Positions 1-10,923 of a stretch of DNA of 64,000 bases are shown here, piece by piece (positions within the stretch are counted from its first letter, which is position 1; each line of letters starts with the position of its first letter). Made by a program: the position numbers and the translations under genes. The stretch is from contig JAIQDT010000225.1 in the NCBI GenBank assembly GCA_021521415.1, positions 868,001 through 932,000 of the forward strand. Reading direction: 5' to 3'. The stretch is from Bidens hawaiensis. Its lineage: Eukaryota > Streptophyta > Magnoliopsida > Asterales > Asteraceae. The notes under the pieces are model-generated. The model saw only the letters and a program-made list of their open reading frames with translations, searched no databases and was not told where the DNA came from.

Positions 1-770
1 CGAATCACCTGATTCGTTAATTCAAAACTCAAACGAATCGGCTGATTCGTTACATCGAAAAACGTGTCGTGTCAGTAGTATATAGGGGTTCGTGAAACGA
101 TTCGTTTCACACTATTCATCTTCTTCCCCTATTGCACTGTTACTCTGGCCAAATTTTCCAGAACATTCGACCTTCATTAAATCACTTTCTGATCATATTT
201 TCGTGATCCTAAGGTATAAATGATCACACCGTAATTATTTTCGTCAAGTTTGATGTATGTTTGGTGGGTCAATTGTATGATTATGTTATCGGGTTTTAGA
301 GGTTTTACTTAAATCTCAATTTAACCTATTGTTACCATGTTTTGGTTTAAATGATTGATAGCATTGTATTCGCGATGAGATTCTGAGATCAGTTTGGTCC
401 TTTATTCGGCTTTCTATTGATGATTATGGTGTATTCGACCTCAGACGTGTTATTTTGAATTTTACTTGTTCTTGGTAATTTTGACCTTGACCAATTATGT
501 CAAAGATTAAGGTTATTTGGCCATTTGTTATGCTTAATGAATTGGAACTAATTCGTGTCCAATTCGTTATGAAATTCAAACAAAGCAGAACAGCGAATCA
601 ATATTAATAACGAATAATATTTGTATTCTTTAATTATAAAGAACTAGATGGTAGTTCGTTAACTTTTCATAGTAATTCGCTAGTTCTCTTTGTTTATATA
701 TTTACTTGATAGCGAAACATATGATTCGTTATAACAATGTAACGAATCAGTCTGTTTAACGAATGACATT
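1..770. repeat. Iterated TTCGTTA/TAACGAA motif array upstream of and inside the leader of C's accessory gene
   Basis: The heptamer TTCGTTA or its complement TAACGAA, often extended to GATTCGTTA or TAACGAATC, recurs near 15, 47, 565, 615, 653, 728, 740 and 760, with near matches such as GATTCGTTTCAC near 99. Several copies form imperfect inverted pairs. The same motif recurs about nine times in C's 3' LTR (16255-16505), and I did not notice a comparable cluster elsewhere in the window. It may be a protein-binding array. Confidence 0.7.
79..85 (+). promoter_or_regulatory. Putative internal TATA box for C's accessory gene
   Basis: TATATAG is followed about 20-45 bases downstream by a pyrimidine-rich stretch (CATCTTCTTCCCC near 117-130) that looks like a plant transcript leader. 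Elements A and B have a TATA box in the same relative place upstream of their accessory genes, which supports this reading. No transcript data are available. Confidence 0.5.
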
Positions 771-866
771 CTATTTAAATAATTTTTAATTTCAAATTCA
801 TTTATGATTTACAAATTTATTTACATAACTATTGATTATCACTAATTCTTGACGTTATTTATTTAG
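214..866 (+). other. Putative leader intron of C's accessory gene
   Basis: A donor-like CTAAG|GTATAAATG at 209-222 and an acceptor-like TTTATTTAG|AACT at 858-870 bracket a very AT-rich 653-base stretch that ends four bases before the ATG at 871. Elements A and B also show GT..AG segments just upstream of the accessory ATG. The stretch has no coding content. It is inferred from splice-site consensus only. Confidence 0.45.
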
Positions 867-870
867 AACT

Positions 871-2739
871 ATGGCCGATAACATGGAACAAGATCCTCCG
901 GTTGCTGATCAACAACAACAACAATAGCAACAACAACAAGATTTGCCGTTACTGCTGTATGATAAGAAGCATAATATATGTGCCTTCGTTGGTACAAATA
1001 TTGCCAATGAAAACATATTTGGGGGGTTATAAGAATTCTTACGACGCTCGCGTATTCACTATTCAATCACTGCAAATCCTGACTTTCGTTTCAGTAATGT
1101 TCGTCAATTTTGTAATACGGCGAGGTATGTGGAAGTTGAGAACCACATTGAAGCCACAATCAACCAAACGCCAAATACTGTTGTTATTGATGTAATCCGA
1201 CGTGTGCTTCAGTTTGGAGATAACATTGATCATCTGTGTGAGTTTGAAAAAAAGGTGATCAAGGGTTTGTTTCGTCGAGTATTCTACAGTGGTGACATTG
1301 AAGCTTCCATGTACAACAAAAATGGATTATGCCCAACGTACAAGTATTTATTACATGTACAAATCCATTTCCTGGGAGGTCGAAAGAGTGGTTTCGATGA
1401 ATGCCGAATTATGCTACAATCGGCGTTTGTCGCTTTGATCTTGAACAAGAACTTCAACTTCTCGGAAATGATATTTTATCATCTTAAGGAACAATGTCTT
1501 CAGACGGTTCAAAGAAAGAAGTTTCTTATGTATCATCGGTTACTCCAGTTAATTATTGAAGACTTAATTCCTATTCTGGTTATAGATCAAGCCATTGTGA
1601 ACTATGTGCTACCGCTTGAGCATATGACGGTTGATACTGTTCGAAGGATGAAGGTGTATAGGAAAGATCCTCCTCCAACCAAATGTTTGATTGGTCATCT
1701 GGTGAATCCAGATTATGTATGTCCTGACAATGATCGCTGGATCCATGATGATTCGGATTCCGAGCGTGAGGAGGGACCAGGTGGGAATGATGGGGATGAT
1801 GATGGTGATGGTGGTAATGGTGATGATGGGGATGCTGCTATAATTGAACAACAATCTGCGGTTGAGGCAAATTTAGCTACTACAATTGCCACTCAACGCA
1901 AGAGAATGGGGAAAGATTTAGCTACTGAAGGATCGTATAAGCGACGAGTTTCGGCTGGTGCTGGCATTTCTTTGGGAGTTCAGCCTCCAAGGTCGTCCGC
2001 TTCTCAAAGACCGGTGGTACCGCTTACAAATAGCACCCTAGAACTCACTTTGACGACCACGCTTACGTCGGATCCTAGGCTTGGTATGATTCCTCAATTT
2101 GTTTTATCTACAATACCAAGGCCAACAACTGCCACATCGGTGGTTTCTCCTACACCGACTATGTTGCCTCCACAACCAATGGACTTTTCATTTTTGAGGT
2201 TTAACCGACCTCAAGGTCCTGTTCAACATATCCCAGCTTCGTTTCTTGCCATGACACATGATCAACATATGAATATGGTCTTGAGTCTACTTCATTTATA
2301 TGAAAACCAAATGTCTGCTGACCGTATGACTCAAGAACGTATGATGGACAATAAAATAAGGTTGATGGGATATATCTCTTATTGTCAGAAGGAAACAAAA
2401 GATCTTCGTGAGATTGTTAAGTCTCAGGGGGTGAAGATCAAAGAGCAGGAGGATCTCATCTTGCAGTTAACATGCAAGGATGATGCACTTAAGAAGCTCA
2501 AGAATGATGAAGAAGATCCTGATGAGTCTGGTGCAGGTGGTGAGCCTAAACAAACTTACGGTTCATCCTCAGGTGCAGGTACAAGTACTGCTGATGATTC
2601 TGGCAAGCAGATTATTGTGTATCATAACTATACAGCTGCCAAACCCATTGAGATGATTGAAGCTAACACCTTCATTTTTGTTGATGGATCGGGAATGGTT
2701 AGAAGCGTTGTAAATTGGGATGAGATTGAGGAGGGACAG
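871..2739 (+). pseudogene. Accessory protein of element C, N-terminal two thirds (interrupted by G1)
   Basis: One frame starts at ATG 871 (MADNMEQDPP...) and runs to the G1 insertion at 2739, broken by TAG at 925-927 after a polyglutamine run and TAA at 1030-1032; the open part from about 1033 holds the conserved core. Visible parts: a short N-terminal KHNICAF stretch matching KHNLCAL of the accessory protein in B, a helical core (about residues 90-240) whose order of motifs (FL.......RK, NFNFSEMIF, KFLMYHRLLQLI) parallels B and A, an acidic Asp/Gly run (residues about 290-330), a Pro/Thr-rich linker, and a charged, probably coiled-coil segment near residues 490-550. No signal peptide or convincing membrane segment is seen, so it is not envelope-like. 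The biochemical role is unknown. The frame resumes at 14991. Confidence 0.8.
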
Positions 2740-5700
2740 TGTAACACCCCGTAACCGCAGCGGAAACGTACACGGGATGCAACAGACACATCTGATATCA
2801 ACAGCATTGCTTATAAAGAAAACACCACTACATTAATTTAAACGAATTACATTGTTCCGAGTTTCGTTACCATCTAGGTGTTATCACATAAGTTTTACCG
2901 ATAGTACATTAACATATTTAAAATAAAATATAGACTTTTAAGCTTCCACAAAATAGCACACATCAGCAAGCACGTATCATTCATTCCAATTTTGGTGTAC
3001 CTAGAAAGCATGTAAAGAAAACGGGTCAACTACGAATAGTTGGTGAGTTTCACTAATTTAAGTAAACCATGACAAATCATTTTAATAATCATAAATTAAT
3101 GATGTAATTATGCTGAGCCTAAAGTGAAAACTCTGTTAACCCAGAAACACATTTAATAACCTCTGGGGACACTGTTAACCCAGAAATACATTTAATAACC
3201 TCTGGGGACACTGTTAACCCAGAGATACATTTAATAGCCTCTGGGGACACTGTTAACCCAGAAATACATTTAATAACCTCTGGGGACACTGTTAACCCAG
3301 AACACTGTTTTGGGCCTTACAATATTAGCAACTCAGGCAATTACCATCTTAATACATTACCGTACGATTCCCGTACAATAAACATTATATAAATACATTG
3401 ATTTCCATGCGATCGGCATGTACTTAAACACTTTGATAAAAACATGCTTTCCGCCTCGGGAAAATATTTAAAACAGTTCAATAAAAAGGGGCTCGTGAAA
3501 AACTCACCTTCTAGTGAGCAAGATGTACTACGGTGCACGGCTACTGGTACAGATCTGTAATACGATCCCCAAATCGTTACTACACAATTTCTATCAATAT
3601 AACTTAAATTCGTGTTAACCGGTATGTCCGGGGACACTGTTAACCCAGTACCGTACACGATCCGGTGACCATGTTAACCCCGATACACTTCTCAGGACTT
3701 AGATTGTGATATCACCTAGAGTTCTTTAGTCAAAACTATCGTTAGTTTGTTTACTCGTTTTGCGTGCCTAGCACGGTTATCCGTCTTTATATTTTCAAAA
3801 AATGAGTTTGACCACACACGACCTGAAAATAGTTGTTATTGATATTTTCATTAAAGTGGTGAAATTAGAGTTCGGTTAGACACCCCGTTTGGCCGCGGGG
3901 CCCGTTTCCGCCTTTAATACACCGGAAACGGTTAAATCGTGTAAAATTACCCAAATCATCCGAATTATTTTCGGATGATTTATTTTTACTTGATTAACTT
4001 AGTTTCATAAAAATCATCCATTTTTAAGGTTCTCAAACACCAGTCAGCTCGCTTAGGCGAGCTTCGCCGGTTTACTAGTTTTAAGCTTTAAAAGTTTGTT
4101 TTTAAGTTCCATTTAGCACAAATAAATATCCGTTTAGTCTCGGACCTTGAAATTTTGTACAAACCATATTTTGACAGTAAGGAATTTTATAAAATTTTTC
4201 CAGAATTAATTTTTATATCTAAAATTTATTTAACCATTTTTAAACGTCATTTAAACACCAAATATGTCGAAAATACCAAACGATCTTCGAAAAATCCCAA
4301 ATTTTTCTGGGATGACCACTGTCACCCAAATAGTTCCCTGTAATTTTTCCAGAACCAAAAACTCATTTTTCATGCCATTTTTACCAAAACCGAGCTAGAA
4401 ATCCCTAGAACTCGTTTTACCGAAAAGCCTACTTAGACTTCTCCAATGAACCTAAAATTTTGTGTGTGACTTTTATATGTTATAAAAAGCTTATCTTAAA
4501 TTTTCCAGAATTGTTCATGATGTTTAGCTATTTTTCACCATTTTTGGCCAAAACCGAGCATTAAATTCACCAAATATTCATCCTTTATCCAAAAATTACC
4601 AAAAATTCACAGATCTCATATTTTCATGTGTAGATCATCTCTGTGAAATTTCGTGACCCAACTCTAGGTCTATCACAATCTGTCCAAATTATCTAAATCA
4701 TACGAAAACCGAGCTACCTTGTGTTTTCTAGCGTTAGATCGCAAAGATCTTGGTTTCTAGCATTTGCTAGCCACTAGATACAACACCTACAAGCACAAAA
4801 ACACCACACCAAGCAAGTTATACCCACAATCAAGCCATTTCTTTCATGGTTTCGATTAAAACATCAAAACAAAGATTTTGACCGTAAAAATTCGTTTTTG
4901 ACTCTTTTAACTACTTTCTTGGACCAAGATCCTTTGTATAACTTGTATACATCACTTGATCCTCCAAGAATCGGTTTCATCTCGGGTTTTCACCCATTTT
5001 TCATTTGAAACCTCATTTTCTCAAGATTTGGAATTAAAAACCAAGATTAAACCATGACAACAAGTTTATACCTTGTGATTCTTGCTTAAAAAGTTGAATT
5101 TAGGATGGATGTGTAAAAGGGTTGAGAGGATTTGGAGAGTTGAGATGTAGAAAAAAGAAAAATGAATGTGTAATGTGGATGCATAGGACCGATCGGTCCA
5201 TAATGGAGGGTGGGGTGGGACCCACATCTTCATTCTTGGCCACAAACTTGGATTGTGTAATCCGTATAATGTTGTGGATAATCTGGTTCAGTTCGTTTTT
5301 CAGTTAAACGTTTAATTCGGCTTAAAACGAGGCTAAAACGGTCGTTTTTCGGCTTAAAATTTAAATTTATATAAAACCGATTTAAAGACTTTAAAAACTT
5401 AAACCATGACATTTGTTGACTCAACACATCATATTGTCGGTAATTGTGCATCTTTTTCGGCTTGATCGATAGTCTCTTGCTTGGTTTGATGTTAAAGGTT
5501 TCGTTTATCGTACCGACGTATTAATAAATCGAAATCCTTTTTCTGTGCTATAATTCACTTATCCCGAAGCTTTAATACTTCGTAAACATCACTAAACATT
5601 ATATATTTCGTCTATAATGTAATTCCCGATTCGTTCGGGTTTCAATAGCCGTTCATCGATTAATCGTAATTTCAATACGACTAGCTGTATATTCGAGTAT

Positions 5701-5822
5701 AATTCTTACTGTGAATCTTATATACTCGTATAAACACATTATAATTCATATATTTAGTATTGAATAACACGTAAATAGTATATTCCGGCTAGGGTATACC
5801 TGAATTTGCCGGAATCGTTACA
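2740..5822 (-). repeat. G1 left LTR (3' LTR of the minus-strand element)
   Basis: This 3083-base direct repeat has the same length as the copy at 11903-14985. It starts TGTAACACCCCG and ends CGGAATCGTTACA on the plus strand. It contains a 39-base hairpin-forming tandem array near its left end and no long reading frame; the short frames inside it recur in both copies and look fortuitous. Confidence 0.97.
3133..3302. repeat. 39-bp tandem repeat in the G1 left LTR
   Basis: CTGTTAACCCAG recurs at 3133, 3172, 3211, 3250 and 3289, a period of 39 bases. Each unit joins CTGGGGACACTG to GTTAACCCAG, so CTGGG and CCCAG can pair into a small hairpin. A related isolated unit lies near 3628-3650. Confidence 0.9.
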
Positions 5823-5833
5823 TTCTCCCACCG
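5823..5833 (-). other. Polypurine tract of G1
   Basis: On the minus strand CGGTGGGAGAA directly precedes the 3' LTR, where plus-strand DNA synthesis is primed. Just upstream is the palindrome-like ATTTCGAGGACGAAATTTTC at 5840-5859 (minus strand), typical of this gypsy clade. Confidence 0.85.
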
Positions 5834-5858
5834 TTACGAAAATTTCGTCCTCGAAATT

Positions 5859-7357
5859 TTACGCATCAACTACTTCCTTTTGCGGAAATAGGTGGGGATA
5901 TTTCTTCCGAAATTCGTCCTTTCGTTCCCATGTATATTCTGGGCCTCGTTGCGAATTCCATCTAACTTTGACCAACGAGATCTTATTGTGTCTAAGTTGC
6001 TTGATTTTCCCGTCCACTATTTCTATGGGTTCCTCTACAATGTTGAGCTTATCATTTATTTAGACACCCTCTAAAGGTAACACCGATGTCTCATCCGATA
6101 GACACCTTTTCAAGTTCGACACGTGAAACACGTTGTGAACTGCTCTCAGTTCATCAGGCAGTTCTAATCGGTATGCTACAGGACCGATTTTTGCAATAAT
6201 GTCGAACGGTCCAATGAATCTAGGGGCTAACTTCCCCGCCTTTCCAAATTTGACTACTCCTTTCCAAGGTGATACTTTCAAATACACTTTATCACCTTTC
6301 TCAAATGATAACGGTTTTCTACGGGTATCGGCATAACTCTTCTTCCGATCCCGTGCGGCCTTCAGATTGTTCTTAATTTCAAGGATTTTGCTGGTCGTTT
6401 CCTGGACCAGATCTGATCTAATAACCTGTGTGTCGCCCACTTCAGTCCAGCAGAGTGGTGATCGGTATTTCCGACCATACAATGCTTCGTAAGGCGCTGC
6501 CTTTATACTGCTGTGGTAACTATTATTATAGGAAAATTCAACGAGTGGGAGATGTTGAAGCAAATCCAGTACGCATGCACGAAGCAAATCCTCCAGGGTT
6601 TGAATGGTCCTCTCAGACTGACCGTCGGTCTGAGGGTGGTAAGCTGTGCTTAGATCAATACGCGTTCCCAACGCTTCTTGGACAGCTTTCCAAAGGTTGG
6701 AGGTGAAATGGCTATCCCGATCAGAGATGATCGAGATGGGTATACCATGACGAGACACAATTTCATTTATATAAATCTGCGCAAGTCTCTCAGTGTTATA
6801 ATTATTTCTAATCAGGATAAAATGTGCCGATTTGGTTAATCGATCCACGATTACCCAAATTGCATCATGTCCTCGGGATGTCTTGGGGAGATGTGTCACA
6901 AAATCCATCGTGATCTGCTCCCACTTCCATTCGGGAATTTCCGGTTGTTGTAACATTCCCGAGGGTTTCTGGTGTTCCGCCTTAACCCTCGCACACGTCG
7001 TACACTTGCCGACGTATGTGACTATATCCTTTTTCATACCCGGCCACCAGTAGAACTCCTTCACATCCTGGTACATCTTATCCGATCCCGGATGTATGGA
7101 ATATTTCGATTTATGCGCTTCGTCCATGATTAATTCACGAAGGTCATGGAGGGTCGGGATCCAAATCCGATTTTTGAAATAGAGAATTTCGTCCACGCGC
7201 TGTTCGAAATTCTTCTCGTTACCGTAAAGTCCTTCTTTTTTCATTTGTTCCTCTTTCAACGACTCGCGTTGAGCGACAAGAATCAAATCCGAAAGGTTCG
7301 ACTGGACTATCATCCCCAACGCTCGCACTCGTAATAGCTTAACCCGATCCTTCCTAC
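5859..7357 (-). pseudogene. G1 pol, integrase and C-terminal chromodomain
   Basis: The minus-strand frame encodes a gypsy integrase: an HHCC zinc domain (HPGSDKMYQ...CTTCARVK), a DDE core ([31 protein letters not shown]) and the GPF/Y-like region ([20 protein letters not shown]) followed by [17 protein letters not shown] at 6060-6062 stops the main frame, but the same frame continues to 5859 with a chromodomain-like stretch (VKVRWNSQRGPEYTWER, then KKYPHLF), so a single stop separates integrase from its targeting domain. Chromodomains of this group are known to steer integration to heterochromatin. The upstream end joins RNase H through a one-base frameshift near 7357-7362. Confidence 0.92.
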
Positions 7358-7921
7358 TCAGGCATCGGCTACGACGTTAGCTTTGCCGGGGTGATAACGG
7401 ATGTCACAGTCATAGTCGCTTAATAACTCGACCCATCTTCGTTGCCTCATATTCAGTTCTTTCTGATCGAATATATGTTGCAAACTTTTATGATCGGTGA
7501 AGATGGTGCACTTTGTACCGTAGAGGTAATGTCTCCAGATTTTAAGTGCGAAGATAACTGCTCCCAGTTCTAAGTCATGAGTAGTGTAATTTTTCTCGTG
7601 AATTTTTAACTGACGAGAAGCATAGGCTATAACCTTATTATTTTGCATCAACACGCATCCTAACCCTCTCCGGGATGCGTCACAATACACAACAAAACCA
7701 TCGTCTCCGTCGGGGAGACTTAAGATCGGCGCTTGGCACAATATTTGTTTTAGCGTTTTAAACGCCGTTTCCTGCTCTTCACCCCATTCATACTTTCGAT
7801 CTTTTTGGGTCAGAAGGGTTAAAGGTTGGGCAATGCTGGAAAAGTTTTCTATAAATCGACGATAATATCCAGCTAAGCCTAAGAATTGGCGGATTTCCTT
7901 TGGCGATTTAGGCGCTTGCAC
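7358..7921 (-). pseudogene. G1 pol, RNase H segment
   Basis: This 187-codon stretch carries the RT connection ([16 protein letters not shown]) and a gypsy RNase H with its acidic residues (YCDASRRGLG, HDLELGAV, FTDHKSLQ) and the tail [20 protein letters not shown]. It is shifted by one base relative to RT at about 7913-7920, where a G seems to be missing, and again relative to integrase at about 7357-7362. In an intact element it would be one polyprotein with its neighbours. Confidence 0.92.
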
Positions 7922-9189
7922 TTCTTAACTGCTTCAACCTTACTTGGGTCAACGTGTATTCCTTGATGGTTTATGACGTGACCAAGGAATTGCACTTCTT
8001 GTAACCAGAAGTTACACTTGGAGAATTTTGCATACAACTTCTCCTGATTTAGAAGCTCTAGAATTAATCTTAAGTGTTGCTCGTGCTCTCCTTTACTCTT
8101 CGAGTATATCAAAATATCGTCAATAAACACGATGACGAATTTATCGAGGTAGGGTTTACAGACTCGATTCATGAGATCCATGAATACTGCTGGTGCATTT
8201 GTTAGCCCAAACGGCATAACTAAGAACTCGTAATGGCCGTAGCGAGTCCGGAATGCGGTTTTTGGGATATCCTCCTCCTGAATTTTAACCTGATGGTATC
8301 CCGATCTAAGATCTATTTTTGAGAAGTAGCTCGCACCTTGTAGTTGGTCGAACAGATCATCGATTCGGGGGAGAGGATACCTATTTTTTATTGTCAACAT
8401 GTTCAATTCCCTGTAATCAATGCACATTCTAAGGCTCCCGTCCTTCTTTTTCACGAATAGTACAGGTGCACCCCACGGGGAATAACTGGGACGTATAAAT
8501 CCTTTATCCAACAATTCCTGCAATTGGTTGGATAATTCTTGCATCTCGGATGGTGCAAGTCGGTAGGGCGCCTTAGCAACAGGGCCAGCTTGAGGTAAAA
8601 GGTCGATTCTGAATTCGACCTGTCGGGTTGGCGGTAATCCAGGAAGTTCCTCTGGGAAAACTTGTGGAAATTCACGTACCACGGGAATATCGTCCACCCG
8701 TTTTTCCTCAGAATCAGTGGCCGTCAGGCTCGCTAGATACGCCACACATCCCTGACGTATATATTTTAACACCTTGAGGTGGGATATAAATGGTATCATG
8801 GTGCCGGATTTTTCTCCTTGCACTAATACCTCCTCGTCATCCGACACCCGGATCTTGACGATTTTCTTTTCACAGTTTATTTCTACTTTGTTACGTGCTA
8901 ACCAATCCATTCCCACTATCACATCAAAACTACCCAAATCTACCGGTAACAAGTCAATCAGAAAGGATTGTTCGTTCAGAATAAAAGGGCAATTCCGAAC
9001 TATCCGATTAACTATCATGGTTTTACCGTTAGCGACTTCTACGGTGTAAGGTTCTATAGTTTCACTAATCGGCAGGTTTGCTATTGATAGGAATTTAACG
9101 GAGACAAAACTTCTGTCGGGACCCGTATCAAATAATACAGAAGCGTAATGATCAGAGACGAGGAATGTACCTGTCACTACGCTGGGGTC
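7879..9189 (-). pseudogene. G1 pol, aspartic protease and reverse transcriptase
   Basis: The frame begins right after the gag stop at 9190-9192 and reads through a retroviral-type protease ([12 protein letters not shown]) and then the RT palm and fingers ([40 protein letters not shown] with the catalytic DD pair). The protease active site reads DTGP where DTGA or DSGA is usual; proline next to the catalytic loop probably harms activity. The frame drifts out at about 7913-7920 by a one-base deletion, ending in a spurious tail. Gag and protease are in the same frame, parted by a single TAG. Confidence 0.93.
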
Positions 9190-10551
9190 CTAGCGTGCTT
9201 CGTTCGCCCCCATCACGAATGCTCGGCCTCGCGCCGGATTGGGCGACGATACCTGGCCCACTGTTTGCCTCCCATTCCCTCCCTGGTTCAGCTTCGAACA
9301 GTTTTTCTTGAAGTGATCTGTGCCGCCGCACTCGAAGCAAGCACGGCTAGTGGTCACCATTTGACTTCCTTGCGGGTTTTGCTGTTGGGTTGGTTGGTTC
9401 CTAATTGGCTGCGCACGGATAGGTTGCGGTTGTCGGTTCAGAGTGTTCAGGTTTGTCCTACATCTCGGTCCGTAGTGCCCTTCCCTGCCACACCGATGGC
9501 ACACTACCCCCCTGCACTCGCCACCATGTTGGTAACCGCATTTCCCACACCTGGAAAACATCCTTGTCTGCGGTTCCTGCCTTCCGCCCGAACTAGTCAT
9601 GGCGTAGTTATGGGCAGTGGGCCTAGCACGTTTACTTTGCTGTTTTTCCCGGCTCCTATGGTCATGCGTACTCCGCTTTCCCCCAGTGGATTCTCCCATC
9701 ACCTTCAGCGACCCGATTCTTACGAAATCATACGTGACGATACCAGCTTGTGTCACCGCACCCTCATACGTCTGGTGTCCCCCAGAATTGACTATACTCC
9801 TTACTACTGGAGTTAGTCCCCAAATATAACGCTCCACCCTCTTCGACTCTGGGGTGACCATCCATGGTACCAATCGCGCCAACTCATTAAACCGGTTCGT
9901 ATAACCCAAGTGGTCCGCCCCCTGCATCTCCAGATTCCACAATTCATTTTCTAATTTCTGCAATTCGTTTCTCGGGCAGAAATGTTCCAATACAAGAGCC
10001 CTGAGCTCTGTCCAGGTCATGCGGTTTGTCGTCGCCTGACCGCGAGTCTGCACTATGGTGTTCCACCATGTCAAGGCATGGTCCGTGAGTGTGCAGGTGG
10101 CGTACTTAATGACACAATCCTCGGGGCAGTTGCTGATGTTCACAACGGATTCTATTTTCTCGATCCATTTAACTAACCCATTTGGTCCTTCAGACCCGCT
10201 AAACTCTAGAGGTTTGCACAACATAAAGTCCTTGATCGAACATCCCCTGGATGCACGAATCGGTTCAGTACGGTTCGTCTCTACCGTAGGTATAGGGCCA
10301 TTACTGTCTGTAACGACCACCCTAGGCGATGCGTCATTACTCGGAATCGTGTTATCATTCTGCGGAGGATCAGTATTTCGTTCCCCGTCATTATTGGTGG
10401 TCGTTTGATTGCTCGGAGGGGTTGGATTGGTCGAATTGTTAATACTGGCGGCGATGCGCGATACTATATCCGGTATCGCCGCCTCTAACTGTTGAGCAAT
10501 CAAACGACTCACGTCCACTTCCGACAATTGGGCTGAACGTTTTGGTCCCAT
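9190..10551 (-). CDS. gag: G1 Gag polyprotein
   Basis: This frame is open from ATG 10551 (MGPKRSAQLSEV) to the TAG at 9190; a longer start at 10596 lacks family likeness. It is the capsid-nucleocapsid protein that packages element RNA into virus-like particles in the cytoplasm. Visible parts: an N-terminal helix, a low-complexity Asn/Thr/Pro stretch (about residues 40-85), the retrotransposon gag core (FSGSEGPNGLVKWIEKIE ... ALTWWNTIVQ ... FNELARLVPWMV), a basic Gln-rich linker, and zinc knuckles CHRCGREGHYGPRC and CFECGGTDHFKKNC, with a third cysteine-rich stretch (CGKCGYQHGGEC) before them. The stop sits one codon before the protease frame. It is likely a decay mutation of a fused gag-pol, since the reading continues in frame; a programmed stop is possible but less likely. 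Confidence 0.88.
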   Translation of the reverse strand: MGPKRSAQLSEVDVSRLIAQQLEAAIPDIVSRIAASINNSTNPTPPSNQTTTNNDGERNTDPPQNDNTIPSNDASPRVVVTDSNGPIPTVETNRTEPIRASRGCSIKDFMLCKPLEFSGSEGPNGLVKWIEKIESVVNISNCPEDCVIKYATCTLTDHALTWWNTIVQTRGQATTNRMTWTELRALVLEHFCPRNELQKLENELWNLEMQGADHLGYTNRFNELARLVPWMVTPESKRVERYIWGLTPVVRSIVNSGGHQTYEGAVTQAGIVTYDFVRIGSLKVMGESTGGKRSTHDHRSREKQQSKRARPTAHNYAMTSSGGRQEPQTRMFSRCGKCGYQHGGECRGVVCHRCGREGHYGPRCRTNLNTLNRQPQPIRAQPIRNQPTQQQNPQGSQMVTTSRACFECGGTDHFKKNCSKLNQGGNGRQTVGQVSSPNPARGRAFVMGANEAR

Positions 10552-10923
10552 TCTACACAACATCAAGAAAATATATATAATCAATACAAGTTCCAATCAT
10601 AAAACACAACAAACATTCCATTCATTAATAAACGGTAGTACATATTACACAAACATCCGTTCATATTACTTTCCTGTCACTATTACATTAGTTAAGTTTT
10701 TATACGTAGGGCCTATGTCGGCATCATCTCGACATAACCCGCAACGGGTCAGTGCTTGAATGATACTCAAAAGTATCTATAATGATATGCCCAAAAAGAG
10801 ACCCTCCTAAGGGCCAGTGGTTGTATTATAACTACCCAAGATTCACTCTATGTTAGCATCACCACTAACTGCTTACACCGAGTATCAAAAAGCGGTCCCT
10901 GACTACCACCACCCTAACATGAT
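10552..10923 (-). other. G1 leader between leader frame and gag
   Basis: No coding signal is seen. This is untranslated leader between the end of the upstream frame at 10924 and the gag ATG at 10551. Confidence 0.6.

Noticed and set aside
3133..3302. CRISPR-like array of spaced repeats
   Set aside because: The units are directly tandem with no unique spacers and lie in an LTR of a plant retrotransposon.
4155..4343. Short frames inside G1 LTRs (also 3341-3658, 5122-5307 and their copies in the right LTR)
   Set aside because: They are duplicated only because the LTR is duplicated, differ by substitutions without codon bias, and have no recognisable likeness.
6428..7334. Plus-strand frames opposite G1 integrase
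   Set aside because: They are shadows of the well-supported minus-strand integrase.
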